Shown: positions 1-13,400 of the stretch, one piece after another
Layout of the letters: each line of letters starts with the position of its first letter
Numbering within the stretch: position 1 is the first letter of the stretch
Source: Euwallacea fornicatus
Lineage: Eukaryota > Arthropoda > Insecta > Coleoptera > Curculionidae
Assembly (NCBI RefSeq): GCF_040115645.1
Contig: NC_089549.1
Coordinates: 3,658,001 to 3,722,000, forward strand
Length of the DNA stretch: 64,000 bases
Direction of reading: 5' to 3'
Notes under the pieces: model-generated
The model's input: the letters and a program-made list of their open reading frames with translations, nothing else
What the model was told of the DNA's origin: nothing
Databases searched by the model: none
Program-made: the position numbers and the translations under genes

Positions 1-1586
1 CCGTCTCCATGTTAGACAACACTATATTGAATTCGCTGCATGTGAATGTAAATTGAAATTCCAATATACACGTTTGCCTTTCTCTGACACGGAGGCTAAT
101 CAGTTATCTTCCCCTTTTGAAAAATATCAATTCTTAAAAGCGTCCCTAACGATAAAAGCTAAAAGAGCAACCGAACACTTAAGTTACGAACACCACTTCA
201 TTTGCTCTTGTTTCAATCGATTGGTCCATAATCTACGACCTGAAATAAATCTGATAAGAGAGAAGAGAAAAAAAGTCGCTGTGCATTGACGCTGTGATGA
301 CTTTAAGTGCCCTATTAAATTTCGAGACAAAGGGAACAAAAAGAAGGGCAGAAATGGGTTAGGAGATCAGCGACTGTTTACCAAAACCTAATACGGTTTG
401 TAAAAAAATTGTGGAAAAAACGAGAAATTTCATTGAATAATAGGTACAAAACCACTTCAGGAGATCCATATCTTGTATATAGATTTACGTAACGCAACGT
501 AAAGTCAACGTAGCACAAGGTAAAGCTAACGTAACGCAATGTAAGAAATGCATTTTGTGCAACATTCTGAGAAACTGCTTACATCCGTAGGTCGTGTGAT
601 ATCTGAAATAAAGGTCTTATCTAGATTTGGTTAAGCTCATGATCTACTAAATAGTGTCAAACTTCTGAATTTTTATTGCTAATAATTATCAATTTTCACC
701 GAAGCGAGGTAATCTTTAAAACTCGGGCAGTTTAAAATAAACTGATTTTTTCATGTTTGATTACAAAAGGGCCCCTATGGTAATGCGTCCCCGTTATAAA
801 TCGATTCATTGTGATACTAGCACAATAAAGCTATATTTTAGTCGAATAAAATAGATAAGATGTGTTTCCCGAGAAACACATGCAGATTTATTTTTAACTG
901 ATGATTTGGCATTTTGAAAGTATTTTATTCTGAATCTAAGAGATAAATTATTGAATTTTATTGTGACGCACACGTAAAAAGGTTTCATTCGCATCATCCA
1001 TTAATAGATCCGGTCTAAATCTCGTTCGGTCATAAAGCCTTTCGTGTCATAAAACCGTACATTTCATACTTATTACATAAACAGCTATTACCAAAATTTG
1101 TTCTTTATCTACAATCTCTCTACTTTCATTCTTTCCTTTTCCCTATATTTGGTTTATTTTCTTTCTAGTCTAACGCTTATCAAATTGTGCGGAAATGTCA
1201 TCAACAATTTTCCTAACATGTTCATGCACGCGTACTCTTCCTTATTTGAATTAAGTATCCTATTCAAGTTTCTGTTTTAAATTTAACATTAACCAGTCGT
1301 AAGAAATTTCAAGCATTTGACCATTGAGCATTTGAGCACTTATTTGATCGATACGTGTACCTCACTCGGGAAACTTGCATGCCTATTTAACGGATTTGTG
1401 CTTCAAAACATGAAAGCATTTTAACGGTTTCATTCCAACCAAACTGAAAATGTTTATAATTTCAGCCACTCTACGCCCTTTTCAGAAAGCAATTGAAGGG
1501 CGTATACATTAACTTCAACAGAAAATATTAATTGAAAAACCCATTACTCTTCTCTCCTTTTCTTTCTCGTTTTCTCAGGTTGGTAA
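1..1586. other. Upstream non-coding region of the receptor gene
   Basis: AT-rich sequence with no recognisable gene. A 78-codon open frame at 53-289 matches no family I know and is probably chance. A short array built from AACGTAA-like words lies at about 487-545. The stretch just before 1587 is pyrimidine-rich and ends in TCTCAGGT. The first coding exon may therefore be preceded by a spliced 5' untranslated exon somewhere in or upstream of this region. Confidence 0.4.
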
Positions 1587-4500
1587 ATGGAGTGGCTGCT
1601 AGCTATTCTAGTCGTACTCACGACATGGCCAGTAGGTCTTCTAAACGCTAACCCAGATGCAAAAAGACTCTACGACGATCTTCTGAGCAACTACAACAGA
1701 CTCATCAGACCTGTTGGGAACAATTCTGATCGACTTACCGTGAAGATGGGTTTGAAACTATCCCAGTTAATCGATGTGGTAAGCACACTTCCACGTATAG
1801 CGATGTTAAAACGAAAGGGTTCCTAAAATCAGGAAATATTGAACATAACTAGCTCTTAAACAATAAAACAATATGGTTGTGTCATTGAAAATCTTTGAAA
1901 TAGAAATTTTCCATGATTTTTGTCATTTAAATCGGATTGTTGACGTTTATTTGTAATTATTGCGTTTTCCCCATTGTAATACCAGTAAAATATGGAAACA
2001 GTTCGTTGCTGACAAACGCCAAAACCAACCAAAAACTTTTGAAATTATACGAAAACTTTACACCACTACTTGCATGTATCAACATGGAAAACCTTAAAAG
2101 TTCTATTAAAATGATGGAACTGGTGTTTCATCCAAGGGAATAAGACGTGCATTGTTTCATCCCACAGGGAATGAATGGCTGGCACAGCGTGCCCCTTGAA
2201 GTGCCTCATTAAGCAGCAAATGTTACGTATCTAGAATGAAACCATTGTGTAATTGGAGAAATTCCATTAAACTAATGCTTTTTATACTTTTTGGTGTTCA
2301 AAGAAATTTGTTAAATAACAGATATTTTAGTTAATGCCTTTTCGTTTTTATGAACTTTTGATTATATCACGCATTTTTTATAACAATTATAAATAAAAGA
2401 CCAAAAGTCTCGCATAAATTCGTTAAAAATTGAAACAAATATTATATTTGTCATAAATGTTGGAATACGTGAAATATTGTTTTTAGTTGTGTATTTTTTG
2501 AAGTAACATACATGCATGGTTACCCATGAAGTAAATAAGTTTAGTTTTTTATTTTTTTTCTTAGGGAACTCTGTGCATATTCTGACGTTTTTGAGTTCTC
2601 TGACAAATTCTGAATATATATTAAGTTACATACCCACGCCTAAAGTCAACGGTTATTGAAATATTTGCATAATATGAGAGTTAGAGAGGTCTGCCAGGCC
2701 GCCTGATTTCGCCCCTATGGAAGTTACCTGAAACATACGGTGTATTTAAATAGGCTCAACAACATAGAAGAGTTAAGAAATAAGTTTACTCAAGAAGCTT
2801 AATATACACTTACTCAAATGATAAGAAAATTTCTTGAAGAATTTAAATTGTGGCTTGTCCACTGTTACGAATTCATACAGTTAGAACATTTAATACATTA
2901 GATTATAGTAGTTAATCTTGTTAATTTTTATGTATTAATAGTTATATATTTATTTATATTTTTTGTATTTTTTTTAAACCTGTTGAATTTAGATATGGGT
3001 ATGTTACACGAAACACGCTCAGAATTTCTTAAGGAATCCAAAAAACGTCATAATATACATGGGGTTCCATAAGAAAAAACAAAAAAGATCATTTATCTAC
3101 TACATGGGTAACCTTGTATACATGTCTCTTACGTCAAAAATTGCACAAATAAAAACAAATTTTTGACGCGTTTCAGCATTTTCGTGAGAAATACTTCCTT
3201 CAATTTTCAACGAATTTACGCGGGACTTTTGGTCCTCTCTGTATAATATATTAAATTAATTTATTACGTATTGATATACTACTTATGATAAATTTTACAA
3301 GAAATGGTATTAAAAAGTCTTAATGTTTCAGAATTTGAAGAGTCAAATCATGACGACGAACGTTTGGGTGGAACAGGTATGTGGTCTCCAGTATTCCTAT
3401 CTTTATTTACCTGAATTAAATGTTCAATTATCACCTCGAAAACTTGATATATCGCAACGATAAACTCTTCAGAACTGAATTTGTTTGAAATAAAGTTAAG
3501 AAAAGTTAAAAAAAAAATTATTCTTCAAATCGAAAGGCTTTTTAAAATGATTAACATTAAGAAATGTTAAACTAAATATGTTATGTATATAAAAAAACAG
3601 TATGTTAATACTTCACCAAAAAAGCGAGACAATTTCGCAAAAATTAAAACAAGCACCGCCTTTAGTGCTTTTCTGTTTATCATCCGTTTTCAATAACCAA
3701 CATAACAATATTTAAAGATTCATCGTATGGAATTTCTAAGATACTCTTTTTTTTTAATTCTTGGCAAATTTTCGCAATTCGAAGACGTTTTTTCAGAGAT
3801 CTAACGAGTCTTAATAAGAAATTTTTCAGACTTCCGATAGAAATTTCACTCGATTTTTTAAAGTTGATTTGAAATGTACCTATTTTAAAAAATTGAATTT
3901 TACGTTAATGTTATAGGATTTCTAAGAGATATATTTGAGAAGGAAAGATCTTTTTGGATATTAGCGAATCTCATAACTTCTAAAGGGTTTTTAGTTTGTT
4001 CCGCGTTTTCGGTAATTTCTTCCGATTTAAGCAGCATTATCGGTGACTTCTTATGATTTGCGATATGATTAAACTTTATTCAAGCAGAAATCTGCAGAAT
4101 ATCTTTGGGAATTTGAGGGAATTGATCTCATATCTTAGAATCGTTTTCGTTATCTTAAGTTTCAGGGACTTACCGAACATCGAAGGTTCTACTGTTTTTA
4201 TGCAAGGAATTATGGCATTATCACTGCTATTCAGGATTCATCAATTTATCAAGGAAACATACGTTCAGATGGTTTTAAACCCTAAAAGGGGCGGAGAGTT
4301 AAAATTAATATCATGTTCGGAGGGGTCAAATAAGACAAACATTTAATCACAATGTTCCTTATCTAATCTCTCTCTAATTAATCCCTAATACGACCTTCGC
4401 TTCGCAGAAATAATTGGAAATCTATTTCAGGAATGGAATGACTACAAATTAAAATGGAATCCAGACGATTACGGAGGCGTGGAGACATTACATGTGCCCT

Positions 4501-7500
4501 CGGAACACATATGGTTACCTGATATTGTATTGTACAACAAGTGAGTTACTCTCCCAGACTTTGAGGATCCCATGTGGGGTCCCAATTTACTTTGTTGCTA
4601 TTAATATGTAACTCAATCTTAGTATTCGAACTTGAAGGTGGTTATTTGTAGGGTTCTGGGAGTAAATATGACCAATCAAAAGTTTAATAAACGTATTGCC
4701 ACGTTTACCCCATAAATTGATTGGTAGCAATTTATTGAATTGAAAACAGATAGGGGACTAAAAGGCAGCTTCTAACTTATATAGGGACAAATGCTTCTCC
4801 AAGTTTCCTTAACTGTAACTTGTTCTTTCCAGCGCGGACGGAAACTACGAGGTAACAATCATGACCAAAGCGATCCTCCATCACACGGGCAAAGTGGTCT
4901 GGAAACCTCCGGCTATCTATAAATCCTTTTGCGAAATCGACGTTGAATATTTCCCCTTCGACGAACAAACTTGCTTCATGAAATTCGGAAGTTGGACGTA
5001 CGACGGATATTTGGTGAGTTATTTATTATTCCTATACCTGTCTTTTACCTTTTAGTATATCTAAAGGGTTTCAGGGGATGATAAATGAGGTTAAGGTGAG
5101 GTTAAGGGGGTAGCGAATGCATTTGTGATTCAGCAGATTCCTCTTGCAAGAGCGTCAGGGATAGATGGTGCTTATATAGGTCAAGATGTGACTTTCTTGA
5201 TAAAAAATTTTTTATAGACGATTTAATGGAGGTTTTCAATCATAAACTAACCAGATCGTCCGGAATTAGCATAATTTCAGCGTTTTACTAAATTTTCGTG
5301 TGTAGACATATAAATTTTGAATATGCCAATAAATGTGAAAAATGTGAGTTACTTTGGCACTGGCGCCTATAAACCGTCCGTGTAAACCGTATTAAATGCC
5401 AGTCCCAGGCTCGGTCTGGTTTAGATTTTGATTTGATGCGTTTTCATCACATTAAAATGTGTTGAATTTGTAGCATTTCGGGATGTATAAATTGAGTTGT
5501 TTGGATAACATTGCTGAGTTAGAAAAAGTTAACCTTAAGATGAATGAGTAAAACAGGAGAAATACCTCGGATAATCCAGCTTTGAGTTCCAGAGTTGGTG
5601 GCCTTGGTTTTGGCCTTGGTTTAGTCCAGTTTCCATCAACTCTAATTTCATATGACAAAGAATTGATGTTGCTGCGTGGCTTTGAAGAGCTGAAAAATAA
5701 AAGACAATTGACAAACATTACTACAAAAAGGAAGACGACGCTTGCAGTTTCCGTCTCGGATTGGGTTTGGTTTGGCACTGGTTTAGTCCCTTTTTGCCAT
5801 ATATCTGGAGAAATTATATTCAGCTGTTCACGTTGATGAAATGAATTTTTTGAAAAACTCACAAACTTCTGATACCACAGAGATTCCGTGAAAGCTTTCA
5901 TGAAATAGCGAAGGCATTTTTTTTTCCAATTCGCAGTGAGACAATTTCGTAGTCCATTATGAAATGACGCCGATGTGGATTCAGTGAAGATCGAAAATAA
6001 ATTTGGAATTTTTACTGACGACTTTCTAGAAATACTTGGCCACCTCGGGAGTCTTGAGCATTTTAAATTTTCAAATTTTCGAAGGCAGAACTGCCCCGCG
6101 TACTCATCTCCATCACACCTCTTTGATCAGGGACGCGCAGATTAAGAAGGTCTCCGGCAGCTCGATGATGTGATCAATACAGGTTTTCCAAATTGCGATC
6201 ATCTCGAAATAATTTCAAAATTCTTTTCATTAGACTTTTCTTCACCTTTTTGATGCTCGTGCTCTTTCACCCAACTAATTTCGATAAAAGCGGAAAAACT
6301 ACATTTATTCGGGCAAAACAAACCTATAAAACATTTTAACAAGCACAAGAAAACTGAAACGGAGTGAGTTAGTTCAGAGTTTCAGATAAGGTCATAAAAG
6401 AACGAATGAGCGATAAATTTGGGAATGCCAAACAAAAATAAAATGCCTGGCGCAGAGAACTTTTCCTCTTAATCACATTTAATGAGCGAATTTCCTTTCA
6501 GATTGATCTACGCCATTTGAAACAAACGGAGAACAGTAATAACATAGACATAGGCATCGATCTCCAAGATTACTACATATCGGTAGAGTGGGACATCATG
6601 AAGGTACCAGCAGTGAGAAACGAGAAGTTCTATTCATGTTGCGAGGAGCCTTATCCAGATATAATTTTCAATATCACCCTGAGAAGAAAGACATTGTTTT
6701 ACACAGTGAATCTTATTATTCCTTGTGTAGGAATATCCTTCCTCAGCATACTTGTGTTTTACCTGCCCAGCGACAGTGGGGAAAAAGTGTCTCTAAGTAT
6801 CTCCATCCTCCTTTCTCTCACTGTGTTCTTTCTACTCCTGGTTGAAATTATTCCCCCAACATCAATCACAGTACCCCTACTGGGCAAGTACCTCCTCTTC
6901 ACCATGCTGCTCTGCACCCTTTCTGTGGTGGTCACCATTGCAGTACTCAATGTTAATTTCAGGTGAAATTCAGGAAAATTTAATTTTCAAAACTAATACA
7001 GTTCGTTAACAGATCACCAGTGACACATAAACTGGCACCATGGGTAAGAACTGTGTTCATAGAAACACTGCCACCGTTTTTGTTCATCAAGAGACCGAAG
7101 AAGGATGATGATGATAAGCTCGATTCTATGTTGACTGACGTTATACACATTCCCATGTCCGATCAGTTTAAGATGTACGATAAGACGACCTTTGAGAGCT
7201 TTGATTTAAGTAAGTTTTGTGCTGGAATCCAATAACATTTTTAGATTATAGAATAGAAACATTGAGATAGATTTTACGCGGCGGTCAGGTTCTGTATTGC
7301 CATGGAAAATTCCTTGATATTTTCATTTGCCACCTTATCGCATAGATGCGGCCTTCGTGAATCACTATAACGTAGGCGTCGGTGCATTTATGGAAATATA
7401 GAAATTTGAAGTTCTTGATGTAAAATGAAAATAAGTATCCTCCTTATCGTCGCGGTACGCCACTAAAGATCTAAACTGCCAGCTGATACCTTAGTGGCGA

Positions 7501-8456
7501 AACCGTCTCTGCAAGGCTTGAATTTTAAACTTAAAATTAATTTTCATACCTTAAAAATTCGAGGCACTCAGTTAGGTTTGGAAATTAATAACCTGGGGCG
7601 AATCTAAGAGGGGATGGATAAATTCAATTAAAGCTTTATCCCGATGATTTAATTTTAAGAAGTTTGACTTTTGGTTATTCTACCGAAAACCCCTATTTAA
7701 GGATAAAGATAAACAACGTTTGGCTACCAAATTAGACTGGTTTTCCTATATGCTTAGGCTGACCACTCACCCGCCACAAGGTAGAGATTTTATTCGTGTT
7801 AGCACGTCAAGAAGATTAAGATTTCTCTAAAAATCGAAACTTTCTTAGCATTTCCGAATCTTCACCCTCCATTGCTTTATGAATTCCAATTGTCCTCAAT
7901 CGCTCCAAAAACTCGATTCTTCAATCTTGGAGTGTTTTTGCAGGTCTAGCATCAAAACGATTCGACATCCCCCCACCCGGTTTCGGATCCTGTTTCGGTG
8001 AACCTCCATTCCCTCTCCCTCTGACAGGAGGAGACGAAGAGCTGTATAGTCCAGCCAGTTGTAGAACTGGTGCTTTTGATCCTCCTAGTGATATCAGCCC
8101 AGCCTTTGATAAGATCGATGGTCACGACATGGAGAAGACTGTCGCGGATTCCAAATTTATTGCTCAGCATATGAAAAATAAGGATAGTTTTGAAAATGTA
8201 TTTAATGTCTTCTGTGCAATAATTCGATAAGTTCTGTAAGTGAATTATTTAGGTGGCGGATGATTGGAAGTACGTCGCTATGGTACTAGACCGCCTCTTC
8301 CTTTGGATCTTCACCCTGGCTTGCGTAGTAGGTACAGGAGTAATCATTCTAAACGCCCCTTCATTATACGACACAACAAAACCAATCGATATCCTAATAT
8401 CGAAAGTATCCAAAAGAAGAACAGCTTTGCTGCAAATGGTACCGGAAGAACTGTGA
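1587..8456 (+). CDS. nAChRalpha1: Nicotinic acetylcholine receptor subunit alpha1
   Basis: Cation-channel subunit of the Cys-loop family; acts at cholinergic synapses in the insect nervous system. Coding exons: 1587-1778, 3332-3376, 4431-4540, 4833-5013, 6502-6962, 7013-7209, 7944-8197, 8253-8456. They join in frame to 547 aa. Visible: a signal peptide (about 1-21); the 45-nt second exon typical of nAChRs; the Cys-loop cysteines near residues 149 and 163; the vicinal pair YSCC near 222-223 that defines alpha subunits; TM1-TM3 in the 6502 exon with the GEKVSLSISILLSLTVFF pore helix; a long acidic cytoplasmic loop; and TM4 in the last exon. Assignment to alpha1 rests on the loop: the RFDIP motif, a proline-rich CF-EPP stretch, a DISP block, MEKT, then KFIAQHMKNKD. 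These follow the order I know from Drosophila alpha1. Intron 1 contains a foldback element. Polyadenylation candidates (AATAAA) lie near 8583 and 8625. The alpha1 label is less certain than the family. Confidence 0.93.
2398..3236. mobile_element. Foldback element in receptor intron 1
   Basis: The two ends are inverted copies: accaaaagtctcgc at 2400 pairs with gcgggacttttggt near 3220. Inner segments also pair, such as ggttacccatgaag near 2518 with ctacatgggtaacc near 3100, and gttacatacccac near 2624 with gatatgggtatgttac near 2992. No transposase is present, so this looks like a non-autonomous palindromic element. The arms are diverged. Confidence 0.75.
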
Positions 8457-10480
8457 AGAAGCGAAGACAATATTGTAATTCTAGTAGTTTTTTGAATCTT
8501 CGGGTTGAGTCAGCTCGAAGTCTGATAACCCGATTGTTCATATCACGATTCGATTGATAAAAAAATTGGTCTAGAAGTTGAACAATAAAACTGAAACGTT
8601 GATTTTTGTATGGTACTAAATAAATAAAATATTGTTAGGTGTTAAGGCTCATATATTCGTTTCGGTGAATCTAATCCAGTACCTTCTGGATTAAATTTAC
8701 TGCTAGTTAGGTTAAAAAGATGAATTCCAGCAGATGTTGACAGTGGTATAGATTATTCTTACCCTATATCCCAATAACACTACCTTTGCTTGCATCACGA
8801 GTTGTTACTGATTATACAATATCAACATCTGCATCGATTCTTCTTGTTTATATTCATCGATCTTCCGATTTGCTAGCGTAGTAGCAAAATTAATTCTAAT
8901 ATGATATTTATAGTAATTATTGATCACAACGACACGATAATTATTACTCGTTCCCGATGTTTAATTTAATAGATCACATTCAAATACCGCTGTAGATTAA
9001 TTTAACGATCAATTGGAAATCAACAATTCGTTCAATAGGTGAAGCTTAATCGCTGATTGAGAATGAAATAAAATTATCATTTCGATTCGGTTTTGTTTAG
9101 GAACAAATCAAAGACTAACTAAAATAAACGATGATAATCACTACAATAGGCAAAGAAATTAGAAGGCAAATGTTATGTAAATTATATTAATTACTAATTG
9201 TAACAATAATGTGTAATTTTTATTATTATAAAAAGCCTTTGTGGATGGACAAATAGAAATGCAAAACTGTTAGACCTGAAATTAACTGATTTTCTTTATC
9301 CTATAAATTTTGTATTTGAAAACTCCTGTCCTCCATCACTTTATATTTTAGTGCATCCTCATTTTGTTACTTTGTACGTGACATTTGTTTGTACTATTGT
9401 ATCTATAATTCTGAATAATTTAATAGTCTGACTTTCCTATCTATCCATGGGATGGATATTTCTGTAAGTCCAGCCACGGTAGTTCATACGAGCATGTATA
9501 AATCATGGTTTTCTGATTATTGACATTATTCTAGTTCAAAACTAATTATTAAGCCGATTATCCGCAATACATAATAAACCATTTTGTAATAAATTATTCT
9601 TGCTCATTATTTATACTTACGTGTTCAAAAATTAGACGTCTTGGAGTAGGAAGGACTCAAAGACATTAGTAATCAGGTTTTTATGGCATCCCGTGTATTT
9701 AAATACGTCCATGATTAACCATCCAGTAAACTGCTTTGATTTCCACTATTTTCTTAATAAATCAACTTGTTTGTTTTTACTGCAGGTGCAGATAAACAAA
9801 GGTTGTTTTTGTGAATTTTTAGTCGCATTTAAAGAATAATGATCTGGAATAGTACCTGACTCTTCAATAATCCTCCTACTTAAATAGGAATAACATTTAA
9901 GTCTAAGACTTTATTGATTTTTTGGCCTTCTTATAAACTATGCTTAATGTAAAATAAAAGACACAAATGAGAAATATGATGGTCTTTACTGGTAAACTTG
10001 TTTTGGATTTAAAACATAATTTATACAAAAATGTCTAATATTAGGAAGATACGAATAAGTCCATAACAAAAACAACCTTACATCTATTGTTTGAATTTTT
10101 AGAAAATTCACCAGTATAAAGTCGAGTGCACTAATATTATAGATATTTAATACGTACCGTCATCTCAAATATTTGAGTACTTAACTATGAGGAGATCAAA
10201 AAGTCCTCCAAATCTCACAAAAGCTTCCTTGCTCTTCAATCAGTGATCTTAAACTCAATTCCGTCAAGTCTTGCAGAATAGGCGACATACACGTAACAAC
10301 AAGTAGCTAAACATTGAAAAATATCTACACTTATCACTCAAATATTATAAATATTATAAAAATGATTCTAATATTCTCTTAAACTGTGAGACAACCATTC
10401 GTGTTAAAAATAAAACAATTCAACAACAAATGTAGCAAGGTTATGAATTCGCTTCGGGAGGAGGCAATGGCGCGTTTTCC
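8457..10480. other. Convergent intergenic gap, receptor to period
   Basis: AT-rich 3' untranslated and intergenic sequence between two convergent genes. Plus-strand AATAAA signals near 8583 and 8625 probably end the receptor transcript. I see no coding region or RNA gene. Confidence 0.5.
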
Positions 10481-13400
10481 TCATAAATCATCATCAAGGA
10501 ACTGTAAGACTTGCGTTTTTTCGACTACAAAGGATTTATCTGTAAGAAATGGTTTTCTAAGGTCCCAAAAATCAATCTTACCCTAGGTTGTACGTTGGAA
10601 TTAGAGCTCTTCGAAGGAGTTTCATCACTGCTGTTACTATTAGATGAAAACCCCTCTTCAAGAGTTAAAGCTTTTGACAATCCTTCCAGTTCCATTTCAA
10701 TGTACAACTGATGTAGTTGATCATTAACCATCATGGGCTATTTAGAATCGCAATTAACAAATTAATTTAAATTTTTTAATTAAACATACCTGTTCTGTTT
10801 TTTTCAAGACATTCATATCTAATTTTAGTATGTCATCTAGATCTTTGACTTCCATTTGATATTTGAATATCAAATCTGAGGATACAGTCACTGATTCCAC
10901 CCATGGTGGATCTTTCTTCCGCATTGGATGTACCTTTTGAGGCTGCTTCAGCATTTCCTTTAATGATAAAGTAATATATACAGGGTATCTAAAAAAATTT
11001 GATTCATGCATTAGCACAAAAAAATAATATCTTGTAGATGTTTCTTTAAATATGTAGCGCGTCCCATATAAGATTTAACAGCACGGTCTTGATTAGTTAA
11101 ACGAAAAAAATTGCTCATGGTACAGCTCAGTGATTTAGTTTAATTGAATTTTTTACTCAAATTTTGATCTAAAAACTTTTTATTGAATAACAAGGTGTGT
11201 TGAATTTTTGAATGGGGCACACGGTAGAAAAGGATTAATAGATGCAGTTATTTCTAAAAATTGCTGTGTATAAAAATATTATTTTAAAATATTTATAAAA
11301 CGCCCTGTATGTAATTAGCCATATTTTAACTTCTTCTGCGGGCTCCCGAGAGATTAGTAGTGTATGTGTTGAAGGTAATCAAAATACTCACATCATCGGT
11401 CTTGTTGGAATTGTTATTGGAAGTCGAGTCATCATTAGACCCAGACCCTGTATCGGTTTTAAGAAAAGAAGAGTAGGAAGAAGAATAACAACTGCTTTCT
11501 TCGTCCATTCTATTGATTCTGCACTTATTCTCAGGTTGCCGAGGTCGGCTCATGGGTTTCATATTCTGCAATAATATACTTTGTAATAGAGTGATTAAAA
11601 AACCATGGCATGCAAGGTGGAGGGAATTGCTTCTCAGCAAAGGATTATCATGTGATTTAAGGGCCACTTTCATTACCTTACTGCTTCGTCAATAGCACAA
11701 AAATATATTGCAAAAGTGGCCCTTGTAGGCGTGACCTACAACAATTCCGTAGAGAGACACTTGGACGCATGATGGATGATTGCGAACCAACACAACAAAC
11801 AGGGCAAATAAATCGTGAAATTGTCCACTTAAAGCCTGGTTTTAAGGCTGAATAGAGGTATTCAGCAGACTCAACAGTTGTGCTATTGATGGGAATTCTG
11901 CTCCTTGCCAATCATACTACAGCGAAAATTAATTTCCTTTTTTTAATAAAAATCTTCAAATTGTTGATCAATTGTCGCATAACTGTCACCCCCACTGAAT
12001 ACAACCAATGGTTCATAGGTACTTACATCAATAAACTTGGAAAATGTTTACTTTCAAAATAAAACAGTAAACTGAGTCTTAAAGTAAATAGGAGCCAGGT
12101 ATCATTGATGCAAATCCATTAATTCGTCTTAAGCATGTTGGTGTATGATAAAACTTGACTTAAGTGTAACGAAAAGTGCAAAGCACATGTACAAAAACAA
12201 AGTGACTGAAATAAAAATGTCCTAATGCCCGGGTGTATAAATATTTACATATTATAGAATGAGAAGTGACCTTAGTATTTGTACTAAATTGTTCTGCTTG
12301 CGTTTCACCGTCCGGAGGGCTGACCAACGGGGTATCAGGAGAACAGACCGATTGCAAACCCAAGTCCTTTCGGGAACATTCTGAGAGGGCCTGGAAATGT
12401 ACAAGCACCGCTATATTTGTACGATTTAACATTAGGTAGTTATAGAAGCAAAAATAAATGTTTCGAGTTTAAAACGAGTGCAAAAGGCAAATGAAAAATG
12501 CTATTTCAAGAATATATTCTATGTGTTTTGAGTCTCTATGCATTTCCCTTGACGTGATTTGTCAGACTTTAATAATTTACTCTACTGCTTAATTCATGTC
12601 TGGAGCAAGTTTTTATAGAAACACCAGGTATAAATACTGTTCTCATCATGCTATTACACACCTGGTCTACATCGGGGACGTTCTAATTATTTCTTATACA
12701 TATATGTATAAAATTTAATATTTAAAGCTACAAACATAACAGAACGTAAATCTGGAGCAATAAAAGTCGTGATGGTGAAGAAAATTGATAACGAATGGAC
12801 AAATAAACTCTTAAGTTAATACAAAATTAATCACCCAGAAATAAAAGACGCTGGGGAAGAAGTAAGCATAGGTAAACAAATGTACGAAATTAGAGGTAAA
12901 AATAAATAATTAAGAATATAGCAGGTAAAAGAAAGCAGTGAAGAAAGAGATTGTTTGACATTTGACAAAATACTTGTTGCAACAAAACCTCACGGTTTTC
13001 TATATACAATTTTTTGTGATTTTTTGTAAATTTCATTATTCAGTTTCATTTATTTTTAATTAATTAATTTAATTATTAGAAATAAAATTTTATTTCCAAC
13101 AATTTAAAATCTATAATTTCTTCGTTGCCTTATAAATTCCTGCTTCTTTTTTGTCCTTATTATGGCCGCATTTTAATTTTTATGGCTTACTTAAAAGAAT
13201 CATACATTCACGCAGCAGAATAAATTTAGCTCAAGCCGATAGTACTATTAGAGATAAATTTAGTAAAGCTTAAATTTAAAATTTTGTGAAAAATCATTAA
13301 AAAATTATATCTCGAAAATCGCGAGGTTTTATATAGAAGTAAATTAGGTTTAATCGATTCCAAATGATTTTCTCTGTCACCAAAAAAATTTGTCAAACCA

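Noticed and set aside
4053..4346. 97-codon plus-strand open frame between receptor exons 2 and 3
   Set aside because: The splice sites on both sides join perfectly without it, and the receptor family has nothing at that position.
5452..5901. 149-codon minus-strand open frame inside receptor intron 4
   Set aside because: No family resemblance, low-complexity Pro/Lys and hydrophobic stretches, and it lies in the intron of an opposite-strand gene. Probably chance or an old repeat.
5990..6180. GC-richer minus-strand segment with a short open stretch
   Set aside because: Considered as a reverse-transcriptase piece, but no motif could be matched.
10386..10711. Plus-strand open frames of 66 codons
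   Set aside because: They overlap the last period exons on the opposite strand.
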